A stretch of DNA of 60,000 bases, taken from Adiantum capillus-veneris (Eukaryota; Streptophyta; Polypodiopsida; Polypodiales; Pteridaceae). The translations under genes and the position numbers were made by a program. Under the pieces are notes generated by a model. That model did no database searches. It was not told where the DNA came from and worked only from the letters and a program-made list of their open reading frames with translations. Positions 21,101 to 35,180 of this stretch are shown piece after piece; the stretch's first letter is position 1; each line of letters begins with the position of its first letter. Location of the stretch: the NCBI GenBank assembly GCA_014529385.2, contig CM043952.1:60121619-60181618 (forward strand), given 5' to 3'.

Positions 21101-21800
21101 GAGAGGAGTTCTCTTGGGACATGTAATTTCTGAAGAAGGAGTATCTATAGATCCAAGGAAGGTGGAAGCAATCAATAAAGCACCAGAACCAAGGACAATT
21201 AAGCAATTGACTGGATTTTTGGTTCAGGTGAAGTGGCATAACCAATTTTTGAGATATTTAACACATGCTTGTACACGACTAACAAAGATTACAAAGAAGG
21301 ATGCAGTATTTGAATGGGGAGAAGAGCATTCAGGATTCTAAAGAAGATGTTAATTATAGCACCAAATTTAATTGTTTTTATTGGAATTTACCATTCCATA
21401 TTTTTGTGGATGCATCTCATGTGGCAATAGGTGCAACATTGATGCAAGAAACCAGACGAGGTTGCTTTAGACCAATTTACTATGCGAGGAGGGTACTGGC
21501 ACTTGCAAAAAATCATTACATAGTTACAGAGAGGGAATGCTTGGGAATGATCTATGCATTGCATAATTTAGACATTACCTTTTAGCCAATAGGGTAATCT
21601 TCCACGTAGATCATCAGGCTCTTATCTATCTAGTGAACAAACCACATTTATCAGGAAGGTTGGCTAGATAGATATTGCTCTTGCAGGAATTTGAATATGT
21701 AGTAATACATACTCCTGGGAGACTTCATGTTTTGGCTGACTATCTCAGTAGATTGGAATTAGGTGAGGTTGATTCCTCAGGAGTACCCAATCAATTACCT
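21033..21800 (+). pseudogene. RT connection and RNase H
   Basis: Segments read AVKRGVLLGHVISEEGVSID (21091), FVDASHVAIGATLMQETR (RNase H first Asp, 21405), VTERECLGMIYAL (catalytic Glu, 21530) and HTPGRLHVLADYLSR (21705). Frames change near 21300 and 21590. Confidence 0.85.
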
Positions 21801-21856
21801 GATGCAGAGTTGTTTTTAGTTCAGGTGATGGAGCAGTCAGGGATTGGTATGAAGAC

Positions 21857-23110
21857 ATGCTTCAATTTTTGATGGACGGGGTGTTACCTGAAGCAATGAA
21901 TAAGTATCAAAGAAAAAGATTAGCATTAAGAAGCAAACCTTACACAGTAATAGCAGGGGTATTGTACAAGAGAGGAATTGATCATGTGATTAGGAGATGT
22001 GTTCCTGAATTTGAGCAAAGAGAAGTAATGGCAGAAGCTCATGCAGGTAATATAGGAGGACATTTTTTAGGAGATGTTTCTACAAGGAAAATATTTCAAG
22101 CAGAACTTTGGTGGCCAACTGTTATAAAAGATGCTCAGGAATTCAGTAAGAACTGTTTGTTGTGTCAGAGAGAGAAAGGCCATTGAATGTAGATAGGATG
22201 CCCTTGCCACCTATATTACCTTTGAAACCGTTTTAAAAGTGGGGATTAGATTTTGTTGGTCCAATCAAGCCACCTGCAAGGTTTACACAGAACAAGTTTA
22301 TATTGGTTGCAACTGATTATTGCACAAAATGGATAGAAGTTGTGGCTTTGAGAGATAACATAGCAAGGAGTGTGGCAATTTTTTTAAAATAAAAACATTA
22401 TGACCAGGTTTGGTGTCCTACTGAGTTGGTTTTTGATCAGGGAGGACATTTCATTAACAAAGTGATCAGTAAATTGACCGAGTTGCATATGATCCTGCAT
22501 AAGAAATCAACTGTGTACTATCCTCAGTCAAATGGACAAGCAGAGAGTACAAATAAGATTTTGATCAGGATAATCAGGAAATTGGTCAATCAGAACAGAA
22601 CAGATTGGGATGAAAAGTTGAATTCAACACTTTGGGCTTTTAGAACTGCATTTAAAGTGACAACATGCATGACACCATTCAAGTTGGTGTATGGGTTGGA
22701 CGCAGTAGTTCCTATGGAATTTTTAGTACCAAGTTTAAGGGTTGCACCTCAACAGAAATTGTCACATGAAGAGTAAATAAACTGCAGAAAGGAAGCATTG
22801 GTGAAAAAGGTAAACACGACAAACTTAAAATCTATGTATATTGCAGATGTTATCAGCAAAGAAGGCAAGCATGGATCAACAGGAACATAAAGTTTAAAAT
22901 TTTCTCTGTAGGAGATTGGGTGATGGTTTACAATAGCAAGCTAGGACACTGACCTGGAAAATTGAAACTGAGATATGTGGATCCATTTCAGGTTAGCTAA
23001 AATTGTGGGGCCTAATACTTTTGTTTTAACTGATGAGTCAGGGCAGCTCATTGCCAAACCAGTTAATGGTTTTCAATTAAAGCCATTTTTTGGAGAAATA
23101 ATCGGGACTT
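21857..23110 (+). pseudogene. Integrase
   Basis: The zinc-binding half ends NCLLCQREKGH (22150). The core shows ATDYCTKW (first Asp, about 22310), LVFDQGGHF (second Asp, 22425) and SNGQAESTNK (Glu, 22535), so the DDE triad is present. The C-terminal strand DWVMVYNSKLG precedes PGKLKLRY (about 22950). Stops at 22185 and 22390 and frameshifts after 22780 break it. Integrase inserts the cDNA into the host chromosome. Confidence 0.88.
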
Positions 23111-23256
23111 GAGAGGAGCATATGTTTAATGATGATGTTGGGATAGTGACAACTTATTCATGTGACATGGCTAATGGGTGACTATTAGCAAGTGCGCTAC
23201 GAGTTTCAATTCTCTGTGTTTTTCTGTTGCGCTAAGTTCTTCTCCTTGCTACAATA

Positions 23257-25441
23257 TGTCAAGCCATTGCAATACTTCTGGGGGAGCAGGCCGACTTGCG
23301 ATTGGAGGATGATGAACCTCCTGCCATGCTAGGCCTTTGCGTAAAGCCAAAAATCAACGAGCCATCATCCATGACTCCAGTTTTGAAGATGAACCCGAGA
23401 TGCTAACACCTCTCAAGGCTATGCCAATTGCAAAGGAAGAACCAATACAAGAGTATACTTTTTTGGATTTCAAATATGATTTGGTAGCCAATGATGACAA
23501 TGTAACATGGTTGAAGAGCATAGGGCTATTGGATTTTGCAAGACTGCCATGGGTAAGTTGGAGGCAAAATCAGATGCCCATGGTTTACCTGAAGTATTTA
23601 TGAGCAAATGATGGCCATATTTTTGCTCATGATTATCTAATTGAAGCCTTGATTGCCCAAGTGTTTGATGTGCCTACTGCTGAGGACAATGAAGTTAGTA
23701 AAGCCACAGAGAAGGATATGTCAAAAGCTTTTGGGCCATCTCAGGGTGACATGCACTACTACCAACTGTCACGTATGAAACATTAGGTCACGTAGTAGCA
23801 AGTGAGGTGGTTAATTGAAAGAGTGTTTTTATTGGTTAAATCGGAATACATAAGTAGGGAAAATTATGGAATATTGCTAGCAGCTGAAGGAGGTAGACAA
23901 ATTGGATGGGCCAATATTCTCTTTGAGAGGATTAAATTTGAGATTTATACCAAACGGAGAGAGAAGGACAAAACAAACAAGGTGGGTCCATACTTGGCAT
24001 CAATATTTTCAATATGTCAATAACAAGTATATTACAGGGGAAGAGCTTTTTAACACCAGAAAAAATGATTGAAGACTCAGGGTGTGCTCAAAGAAAGGAG
24101 AAAGGGCAAAAACTGCAACATGACAAGAAACCCCTCCAGATGACAAAGGATATGGAAACACTGATGGCTGCAGGTTATTCAAAGAAAGAATCTTTGGATG
24201 TAGTAAAAGTCAAGTTAGATCAGGAATTTGGGGATTTATCTCCTGAGTCTATGGTTCAAAAGCCATGTGAAAGAAATGTAGTCCATGTGACAGTAAAAAC
24301 AGGTATCAAACTCAAAAAATTGAAGGGGAAACTTACAAGAGAGGATCTTGTACTTGCAATTGGGGATACTACAGTTCAAAAGATGGGCATATCTAAAGCA
24401 AGTTTTCCAAATGTATCTTTAATGAGGTGCAAAATGCATTGGGTGTAGTAAAGGAGTATGTTGATCAACAAGCCATGTATTTTACCTTGTTGAGCAGGGA
24501 AATGAGGGATTGCACAATGAGTTGAAGCAAATCAGAGAGGGTGCACAAAAGGAAAAGAAGACTTGGTCTGAAATGGAGATTTTGCAGAAGCGGGTCAAGG
24601 AATTGACTGACAGCCAAGAGCTCATGAAACAAGAATTGGCATCTTATAAGCAGTTAGTAGTATACCAAGAAAAGACTTCAGGAAGAATTGCTTAGTGGAA
24701 AGATGAGTGGCTAGGTGTGCTACAGGGGCAATTGACTGAAATGGCAACTTTGAATGCAACACTTGAAAGCAGTAACAAAGTTCTATAGAACAGAGTTACA
24801 TCATGCAAAATAGTGGAAGAAAAGATCAGGGAGATGGTAGAAGAAGAGTTAGATGTAGAAGGTTGGTATTTAGCTTCAGCTGATGTGGACAAAATGAAAA
24901 CTGAGATAATGGAGTACATGAAAGGAGTGTGGGAGCATATCAAACTCAGAATGTATGATGAGGTTAGCAAACCATATCAGATTTTTGCAGAGGAAGAAGC
25001 CAAGGAGGAAAATTTGTTCATGCAGAGACAATTTGATGAACTGAAGAAGAAGTATGAAGAATTAAAGTTGCAGTTGGATCAACATGGAACACATCAACTA
25101 GAACAAGTGATTACTCAAAGAGATATTGTACTATCGGAGCAACCTGAAATTGAAATTTAGGAACAATCAAGTGAAGGTACATTCACACTTCCAATTGGAG
25201 TTGCAGATGAAGAAGCAGATGTTGCAGGTGGACAACAACAGTTTAAAGATCCAGTATTGTCTATTGTGGATGACATACTCACTGGAGAAGATGCTGAGAC
25301 TGCAATGAAGGCACTTGAAGTTGAAGTGGATGCAGGATTTGGTAAAGATAATAAGGATACTGCAACATAAGGGAAAAGTTCAAAGGAGCCTGAAGATAAA
25401 GATCATCTTACTGTTGAAATTTTTGATCAAGGGATGGGTTC
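23257..25441 (+). pseudogene. Extra ORF after integrase, coiled-coil rich
   Basis: From ATG 23257 (MSSHCNTSGG) the sequence is protein-like for 2.2 kb in several frames. It has an acidic lead (SFEDEPEMLTPL), a middle block VFLLVKSEYISRENYGILLA then IGWANILFERIKFEIY (23815-23960), and a long Glu/Lys/Leu-rich coiled-coil stretch (24510-25160, ending QRQFDELKKKYEELKLQL). It lacks pol motifs. Athila and some Tat elements carry an additional ORF here; whether this is that family cannot be decided by eye. It has at least six stops. Confidence 0.55.
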
Positions 25442-25481
25442 TCACAATGTTTGAGAAACATTGCCCACCAGGAGTGCCAGG

Positions 25482-25862
25482 TGTTAGTGCTTGATCTGTT
25501 AGGGCACTTATTTATTGAGTGTAACTAAGGTTTTAGCTTTAAGCCTTAGGGGTTTGTTTACACAAGGACTTTATGCCTAGTTAATTTTAAAGCCTTGAAG
25601 GGTCATATGGCGTGTAGCAGTTTTCGAATGTAACCGACATGCAGTTTTGGCAGTTCCCTGTAGTCGTACTGCTGTTTTTTCTCTGTAGTTCAATGGTGAT
25701 GATGAATATACAGTGAATGCTGCACTTTCTTATCTTCATTATGTTGTTTCTCATTCATCTATTATGCAGTTCTGTGTTTTAATATGCAATCTTCTGCCGT
25801 GTTTATCTATACACTGCATGATTCTTGTATTAATTACCTGTTAGCGTTGTGAGCCCTTAACA
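25482..25862 (+). repeat. 3' LTR of the Tat-like element
   Basis: 381 bp from TGTTAGTG to CCCTTAACA, followed by the TATTG duplication. Its first 149 bp match the truncated 5' copy. Confidence 0.9.
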
Positions 25863-25903
25863 TATTGCAGGTTTAGTTTCCCTATGACAATTGCACACCA
25901 ATG

Positions 25904-25917
25904 CACTACAAGAAAAT
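25904..25917 (+). mobile_element. Candidate CACTA transposon terminus
   Basis: CACTACAAGAAAAT is the canonical terminal sequence of plant CACTA (En/Spm) elements. I found no matching TTTTCTTGTAGTG in the following 8 kb, so this is an isolated end or a chance match. Confidence 0.3.
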
Positions 25918-27262
25918 GTGATAATGGTGTAATAATCCCACGCAATCAATAATCAAGTAGAAACAGATGAAGAATTGTTTACCTTGTATCTCATCTTATT
26001 GTTTTTGGACAATGTAACGGTTGACTTACAAATATCACATGGTTGACACTTGTTGTATGTAGCTTGGAAAAAACAAGCACAAACTATCAAAGTTAGCCTA
26101 GGTTGCTATCGTAGAAGCTGCTTATGATATTGTGGTTCCATTTTCGTATCATAAAGAGAGAAAAACAGGCAAGTTTCCTCAAATGAGGGAGTTTTCTTTG
26201 TCGTCCCCATAATTTTTAGTGTATATGGGAATGCTATTCTCACAAGAGCCTACAAATCCCAATGTGTTCGTTCATTGCATTGTTGTTCAAGAGCAGACTA
26301 TGATAGTTACTACTTACCATACGATCAAATGTCACTCATCCACTAGCATGTGTAACTTGCATTCTACATTCCATGTAGTGTCACAACTTGAAAACACAAT
26401 AAGATTATTAGCATCATTTATAGTAGAATGTACAAAAATTGCTTAAGCATGAAAGAGATGAAAATTCTATGAAAGATGTTGCTTGTCAAGAAGTTGGCAT
26501 GAATCATAATCTATCAAGTCATAATATCACAGCTCAAACTAAAAATCTAAATGTTGCCAAAGCTTTACTTTGTATGTCATGTTAAGTCAAACCCTTGATT
26601 GTTTGTAGTTGTGCAAGCTTAACTTAAAATATACGACAAAAAAACATCACAAAAATAATTTTCCCCGACTACATACCACACTTGGCATGCATGTTGAACA
26701 TAGCCATGCCAATTGCTCCCCTTTTGACTGACAATTTCATTGTGAGATTGTTTGCTATACTTTACATACCAAAAATCTTGTCATGATAGTATTTTACGTG
26801 CATATATTTGTTCATTATTGATCGCAACATAAAATTTTCTTTTTCATGAGGTTTTTTTTTGCCCGGATCATTAGTTTGCATAAGCCACATGTCTCTTGGA
26901 TTTTGAAAAACTCCACATGCCTTCAAGATGCAAGCATATACCTACTAACACTCTAGAGCTAATTTTATTTTCTATGACTCTACTAACAATTTTATTGTGT
27001 TTTTTTTTTGCTAATGAATTTCTTTGCCTATTGAAAATCTCTTCAAGATTTTTTTCTCATGTTTTTTCCCTCCACTATCGATCTCCACATGAAATTGTTT
27101 TGTCATGAATGCATGGTTAGGATTTTTTGTGATAATTTTGCTTCTCTTTTAGATTAAAGGATAGTGAGTGGCCATGTTGAACTTGTTTTTCACTCCAAAC
27201 TTATTATGTTAGTTGGCTCACGAAAAGGGAGAGAGAGCTTGTGTGTATTGGACACAAGCCAT

Positions 27263-27263
<1 letters not shown>

Positions 27264-27338
<75 letters not shown>
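27264..27338 (+). repeat. (GA)n microsatellite
   Basis: About 37 uninterrupted GA units. The tract lies between two related words, GGACACAAGCCATGT and GGACATAGGCCAAGT, a probable small duplication around it. Confidence 0.98.
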
Positions 27339-27342
<4 letters not shown>

Positions 27343-29791
27343 GGACATAGGCCAAGTCCTCCAATCTAACTTATAGCCCAACCTCTTTAACCGTGTTTTC
27401 AGCTAATGCAAACAACACTTTATTTTATCTTTTGATCCTAGCGCTTTTTGGGTTTGTATGTTTTAAAACAAAACCCTCTTTTGCCAGGGCAAGGAACTTG
27501 TGTTGGAAATGTGTAGTTATGCATAGCATGAACCCTAGCTCAAACTCAGGGGATTGTGCTATGTTACGGAATAAGTGTAGGTTGTGCTTTGCTTTTGGAG
27601 ATGACATTATAAGTGAAGATGATGCTGTATAATGGAGATAATGCCATATCTATACCATACATTTCTTGACGAGATGGAGAACCATAATCAACAATTCCCC
27701 TTTCATGGAAGAAACATTGACACAAGATTTGTCATATTCATGGATGGCATGCACTTTTACGAACGCAAGGTCAGTGAGAACAAGATTTATAGTGCTTGTC
27801 GGTATTTGGTTAGCAAAGCATAGTTTTTCCCAATGGTGAAAGGAGAAAAGGCCACGTGGAAAAAAAAGAGGACCCTTGATTGAGGCCTACAATTTCATCC
27901 ATGATCCTTGATCTTGCTGAATCTCCTAACAAGAAAAAAGCTTGACACAAGTGAAATTTGCTATTTGATTCATGGATGGGGAACGTCATGAGTACAATCA
28001 CCTTCAAGTCTAGAGTTCTATTACAAGGAGGTGCAAGCGTGTGCCCTGTAAATCATGATAAGAAGCAACTCACTTTGGCTTTGTTGAAAACCTCTTAATT
28101 TGAGGCAAATCTCCAATCATTATAATATTTAGCAAGTGCATGACAGTGGCACGTGAGTTTGTCTCCATCTTTTACTTGAAGGGAAATGACCAAGCAAAGA
28201 CAAGATCGGGGGGGGGGGGGGAACAACCTCAATTGGTGTGTTGGTTATACAATCTCAATGGTGTGCTTGGGCACCACCTACTCATGCCTTAATAAGTTTC
28301 TCCCAAATCAAAGTTGTCTCATTTTATCATTTTATTTAAGAGCAGTATCAGGGCTATGAAAAATGGTACCAAATAAGCCTCACAGGCTTGGGGATTAGGA
28401 CTAGTGAGATCAAGGTATAGACAAGATTGATCCTCTCAAATTGTTTCATGATCCATGATTGCCATTGTTTTACAACTTCTACTATGTCCCCAAGTCTTCC
28501 AAAACTTCCTTGACCCATGATAGACTCCAACACCTGATCTATGCTATAAATAATTCAACTCGGCTCAAATAATATGAGAAATAGAGGGTAGTGCACCATG
28601 AATCCCTAGTACAACAAGCCTAGTGCTGAAGAAGACAAGTTTTCACATTGAAACCTTAAAAATTCTTGCAAAGACAAGCAAAATTAGCTTATCAAGGCTA
28701 TCTACCAAAAAATCAAAATACTCCACACAATCCTTAGGCAAACGTTGAAAAGAATGATAGCAAGCACAACTACCTTAACCACACATATTTTCCTATATAT
28801 TCTACTTAACCATAATAGTGATCTTTCTTTCCTAACCATAATTATCTTATTCCAAATGGTATGATAAACCTCCACAATGAGGTGTTTTGGTATGGGTTCG
28901 TGAGCTCCCATAACTCCAATATTCTTAAATGACTTAGTTATTGACTTAAATGTGAAAAGGAAGTACCACAAGCGAGCACACAGTGGTTAGTAGGCTTGCT
29001 TTTTATGACCAACATTCCCTAGATATGGTGCTAAAAAAAAGGTAATTTAGCCCTCGGTACAGGGCATGCTCCTCTAAATTATTAATCCTTGCAATGTTGT
29101 AGCATGACTTGTGTATTGAAGGTTGAAAGCTATCTAATCCTTTTGCTACACTAGAGACTCAAGAGCCCTAATATTTGCAAGCTACCTAGCTCAATCCCTT
29201 GCTCCTTAATCCCAATATGGTGGCATACATTCAAATGCTAACCCCTTTTTGTATTTACCACACTTGCTTGAGTTGATAGACAAGGCTATTCAACTCATTT
29301 AAGAGAAGAGAGATGTAGCTTTCCCCACTACCAATGGAGACTTGTCATGGCTTGGATTGCACATTCTCACTGCCCCCTCAACCCTAGCTTACGGTGCACC
29401 AACTTACATTGCAGCCAAGAATATAAAACTGGACAACCAAACAATCACTTCTTAGGCAAGCACTTCTTCAATACAAACCTAAAACAAAAGTAGGAAAGAG
29501 AAAATACACATAGTGATAGAAAAAGAAGTGCTTACCTTATTGGGAACCCATTGGTACCAAACCTTCTTGCATGAGTGATAAAGAGGTTGCTCAACATATC
29601 ATAGAGATGTAGAGGAGATAAAGAGAGCTTGGGCGTCTTTTCCTTGGTGTCACAAAACTCAAAGCTCTATAGATGTTCTCTAAGCTCTTGGCATACTATC
29701 CCCTTTTATAACAATGCTACTGCCAAATCTATGATGGCCTTGAAGAATAGGATAATATCATTCTCACGAGGTAATGTCAAATAGGGAGAGA

Positions 29792-31088
<1,297 letters not shown>

Positions 31089-31129
<41 letters not shown>
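31089..31129 (+). repeat. (CT)n microsatellite
   Basis: About 20 CT units. Confidence 0.97.
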
Positions 31130-31130
<1 letters not shown>

Positions 31131-31719
31131 AAGACATGCACACACAGATGGACGTAACCGCTTAACTAATCTGTTATTATTGTTGGTGTAAACATTGTTT
31201 ATGTAACTACATGTACCGGTTCACTTTGGGCGGATACTTTCCTTGTCCGTCCTACACTCCCCCTTAAGGAATGTGACTGCACAAGGCAGTGATGGAAGAT
31301 ACAAAAAAAAGCTGCACCCTATAATTCCTTTATTGGGTTTGCTTGGTGCTTCGCATAGATTAATCCTTATCTACATGCTTATTGCATTACAATCATGAGA
31401 TGCAATTAACCCGGACCCAAAACATCTTTGGTTAGGTGTGAAGTCATCATCTGCTTTGTTGTCAGCAAATCAAGCTTCTCACAAGGTTGTTTAGCACTTC
31501 TCCCCCTCAAGTGAAGTGGGAATCTTGAGTGAGGAATATTCTTTGATGCACACGGTCTATCTCATTTGCTCCATCGTCAAGGTACAAAGATTTATTCATG
31601 AGGAGAAGAAGATGAATTTTGGACTTCACTTCACACGAGGTTGAAGATTGCAGTCTCATGCCAAGAAACACATAGTGCTCATTGTCATATGGGACTTGAT
31701 AATATGCTTCACTAAAATC

Positions 31720-32325
31720 TTAGAAGCAAAGAGAAATAGCATTAATTGATTTAAGCATGAAGGTAACGTCCGCTTCATTTGAGGCTTGAAAGCTATCCAT
31801 CTGTAGTTCTTCATTATCTGCTTTATATTTGCAACTTGACCAGACGAGGCCTTTATCACTTTTGACTGCATTCAAAGGAAGCACCGAGTTCCTTGGTCTG
31901 TTTGCAGGTTTGCAAGGGCCTTGGAATGATGCCAACGTATAATCACTTTGAGGCCCAATTAAGAGGGAGATTTTCTCGTTGTTTGCTAAGAGAAATTGAT
32001 CTTTAGGAGGCTCAAAGGGTGCAGGTTTATCGCCTTGCGCACCTTGGCTTGCAGTTTGCTCAAAGGATATGGCTTTCACATTTTCATCTTAGTTTGCAAT
32101 TGGCTCATAGGATGCCATTAGTATTTGTGAATCTTGGCCTATTGCGAAGGCATTTTCTTTGCCAGGGTCTTGTCGCCCTTCATCTCCTTTACTCATCGGC
32201 AGGAGAGAGCCTTTTCCAAGGTACTCTTGCCCTTCATCTTCAACATGCCTTCTTGTGAGGTGGCCAAAGGGGAGAGAGGAGAGTGGGAAGGATATTTTTT
32301 TGTAAATTAAGTAAATACACCGCAC
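31720..32325 (-). pseudogene. Unrecognised reading frame with one internal stop
   Basis: Two minus-strand pieces (32325-32089 and 32079-31720) lie in the same frame, separated by a single stop, giving about 200 codons. The composition is that of a soluble protein with no transmembrane segment (ISLLIGPQSDYTLASF, LVWSSCKYKADNEELQM). I recognise no domain. It could be a captured gene fragment or the leader of a decayed retroelement; chance is not excluded. Confidence 0.25.
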
Positions 32326-32440
32326 ATATTACCTCGCAAATTTCAAAAAGAATAGAGCACAATATTTTGCATTTTTTACAACATACCTTGCTCTTCTACT
32401 CTTACCGCCGTTGCACTTGCAGCCATATTCTCTCTTTCTC

Positions 32441-32491
32441 TCCCTCTCAAAGCTCACATCCCTCTCTCTCCCTCCCTCTCTCTCTCCCCCC

Positions 32492-32525
<34 letters not shown>
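32441..32525 (+). repeat. Pyrimidine tract followed by (CA)n
   Basis: A CTCTCCCTC-type stretch runs into about 16 CA units (32494-32525). Confidence 0.9.
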
Positions 32526-32528
<3 letters not shown>

Positions 32529-33706
32529 AATCTTTGGTGGAGTGCTCCATCACTCAACAAAGATCATTGGAGAGAGAGGGTGTACCACAAGAGGGCTCTA
32601 CACAAGAGGACCGCAAGAAGACCTGAATGCTAGTGAAACACAAGATGTAAGCTTCTACACAATCCCCCCCCCCCCCCCAATTGTCTTAAACACACACACA
32701 CACATTCTAGAAAAGTTAGATTCAAAGATTTTGTACCTCTTTCTTGTTTGGTGCAGGTGCTTCTTGCTTGTTTGGTTGACCTCACTTTGCTTGTTTGATT
32801 GTTTGTTGTGGGTGAGTGATTAGTTTGTAGATACTTTCCTTCTTGCTTACTGTGTAATTAGAGAGAGAGAGAAAAAGAGAGATTAGCGTAGATTTAATGG
32901 TTAATCTTAAAGTAGAGATTAACGTAGATTTCATGATAATGTTAAATGAATGTTTAAGTAGAGAGAAAAAGTTAGGAGGCAATGAGTAGCCACATGTGTT
33001 CAAACTTGTATGATACCAAATATGCTTCCATGCATGCATGTATTGAGGAGAAAATTAGCTTGTATGAAACAATTGGCATGAACATGGCAATGGCAATGGC
33101 AATGCTACAAAGTGTCAAATACATTGCTTACCTTAAAGGTTATAGGTCTGCTCCTAGTACCAGAGCTAATGATCATGCACAGAGGTTCTTAAGTCAATCA
33201 TCAAATGCATGAGTTACCAAATCATCGGTTGATTTGACTTACTCTTCAATTTCATAGATGAGTATACAAACCCCGTAAGATGAATATAGCTCCCTTGTGA
33301 GAGAAGAGTATTAAGAAGAAGCGACCAATATTTGTTGATGTGAGCTATATGCTTGAAGAAGACAGTCATAGACCAGATGACTTTATGCAGGTCAACAATA
33401 AAAATGCTCATCTGGGCCATCCAAATATGAGAGGTAATATACGTGGTAGTATGCATGGTAATATGGGCAATAATATGCGTTTTAATACATGAGGTAATAT
33501 CTGTGATAATAATCAAGGTAAAAATTGCGGCTATATTACTGCTCCAACTGTCGCATATATTGTTGTTAAACCACTACCGTGTCTGTTTCCGTTGTTATTT
33601 CCGCACACACAATATTTTCTCTTTCTATTTTCCTTTGTTAATCTGCGGCAATGCTAGCGGTTTTGGACTTTTCCTATTATAGTGTGAGGAGATGTAAGGA
33701 GGAGAG

Positions 33707-33711
<5 letters not shown>

Positions 33712-33786
<75 letters not shown>
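33712..33786 (+). repeat. (GA)n microsatellite
   Basis: About 37 GA units, the longest in the window together with the one at 27264. Confidence 0.98.
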
Positions 33787-33792
<6 letters not shown>

Positions 33793-34488
33793 GAACAAGA
33801 TAATTGTAATTGGAAAAGAGCTTGCCATGGAAGCTTTGTAGCACGAAGGTGATTCTGTTTTTTAAGTTTGATGTTCTGAAAGAAAAGCTTCAATTTATTG
33901 TACTCAAAACATGAATGTGGATACTAGAGCAGAAGGGAGGAGGTGGTATAAGCGAGGGGATTGGATATTAGTACAAATGAGCACAATGTAGTTAAGACGT
34001 TTTTCAAAAGAAAACAACAAGTAGAGATGTTTTCATGTTGTTTTGTATGTTGCTATGGTGGATGTGGAGATAGGCTATAGAAAATGGGATGGTCAAACTG
34101 CAACATATTTTGTAAATTGCACCTGGTGTGAATACATCAACTAGTTCCATGCAATGTAGTAGGATTTGCAGTATGTTGTTGCATTCCATAAGAAGCAAAA
34201 AAATGACAAGTTTTTATATGACTTTTTGTTTGTTGAGTGTTTATGTTGAAATCACCAATGACAATGCGACTGTTGAAGTTGTAAATCAATGAGACAGTTG
34301 AAGTCATAAATCTAACAAAACAACAATTGGAACATTTCAATGAGGGAAGATACCGATGATGTAAGTGCATTGTAAATTGCAGCTAGTTTGTTGTTTTGCC
34401 CTTCGTGATTGTGAGGTGGACATACAATATTTTGATTTTGTTGTTTTTTAAATGATATGTGATGTGTTTGTAAAGGTTTCATTGTGCT
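33787..34488. other. Gene-free spacer
   Basis: A/T-rich with no convincing frame or repeat up to the LTR that begins at 34489. Confidence 0.5.
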
Positions 34489-35025
34489 TGGAATGAGCTG
34501 GTCAATTGACAACTATTCCGGGTTTAGAACTTCAGAGTCAAATGTCAGACTTCAAAACTTCGGAGTCAAATGTCAGATATCAGACTAGTCAAATGTCAAA
34601 TATCAAATTGATTAGATGTTAGATAACATATAAGATGAAATGAACATATGAAATTTTAGATCACCAGATGGAAAAATCAAAGACATACAACTAGATTGAA
34701 TTAAAAGAGTGAAATAAGATGATAAGGATTGAGAAAATTTGAAATTTTATATATTAAATTGATGAGTTCAGAAGTACAACTGGTATTGCACTAAGTGTTG
34801 AATTATAAGAAAGTGCAAGAGTTTTAAGAACTCATGAATCCAATAGAGCTTTTCTCTAGACCGATCGATAGAAGATCCCAAAATGAAAATAGCCGGTCTT
34901 ATTTATAAGTGCTCATACTTGGTTTTGACTGACTGTTTGACTATACAATTACATAATTACTAGAACTACTAGTAATTTTTCTTTTTAAAAACCTGCTTCC
35001 AAGGGGTAGGTTCCCGCTATCTACA
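34489..35025 (-). repeat. 3' LTR of the minus-strand Ty3 element
   Basis: On the minus strand it runs from TGTAGATAGCGGG to GACCAGCTCATTCCA, 537 bp. Both ends and several inner words (TATTTTCATTTTG, CCATCTGGTGATCT, AGTTGTACTT) correspond to the LARD LTRs at 12741 and 17138. Confidence 0.75.
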
Positions 35026-35040
35026 TCCTCCTTCCCTTTC
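35026..35040 (-). other. Polypurine tract
   Basis: The minus strand reads GAAAGGGAAGGAGGA immediately before TGTAGATAG. Confidence 0.8.
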
Positions 35041-35180
35041 TTAGATTTTGGAGTAAGCCCAAATGGCTGGTCTAAACTCATTGCTTGCTTTTAGCACTTC
35101 TTCAAAACAGGCTTTGGTTCTTGTTGAGGTGGCTAATGGAGCACTCTAGGATATACTTGACCTTGAGGTCCACTGGATGT
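35041..35180 (-). other. Tail of the Ty3 element between PPT and the copia insertion
   Basis: The minus strand here aligns with the LARD interior at about 16990-17118 (for example the AAAGCAAGCAATGAG and TTACTCCAAAATC words). This shows that the copia element interrupts sequence continuing at 40686. Confidence 0.6.

Larger units (their letters stand above)
18079..25867 (+). mobile_element. Tat-like Ty3 retrotransposon with truncated 5' LTR
   Basis: Flanking 5-bp duplications TATTG (18079-18083 and 25863-25867) and a complete 3' LTR define the insertion. Gag, protease, RT, RNase H and integrase follow in Ty3 order on the plus strand, then 2 kb of extra coding sequence before the 3' LTR. The 5' LTR retains only its first 149 bp; its rest and the primer site are missing. 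The LLDGGSGVTVFPE protease motif and ATDYCTKW integrase motif point to the Tat side of plant Ty3 elements (lineage is inference). Confidence 0.9.
31130..33711. other. Stretch without a recognised gene
   Basis: Apart from an unrecognised minus-strand frame (31720-32325), it holds CA and CT tracts near 32440-32525 and a C run at 32666-32679. There is also an Asn/Gly/Met-rich plus frame around 33303-33490 (repeated GGTAATAT words). None can be assigned. Confidence 0.45.
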
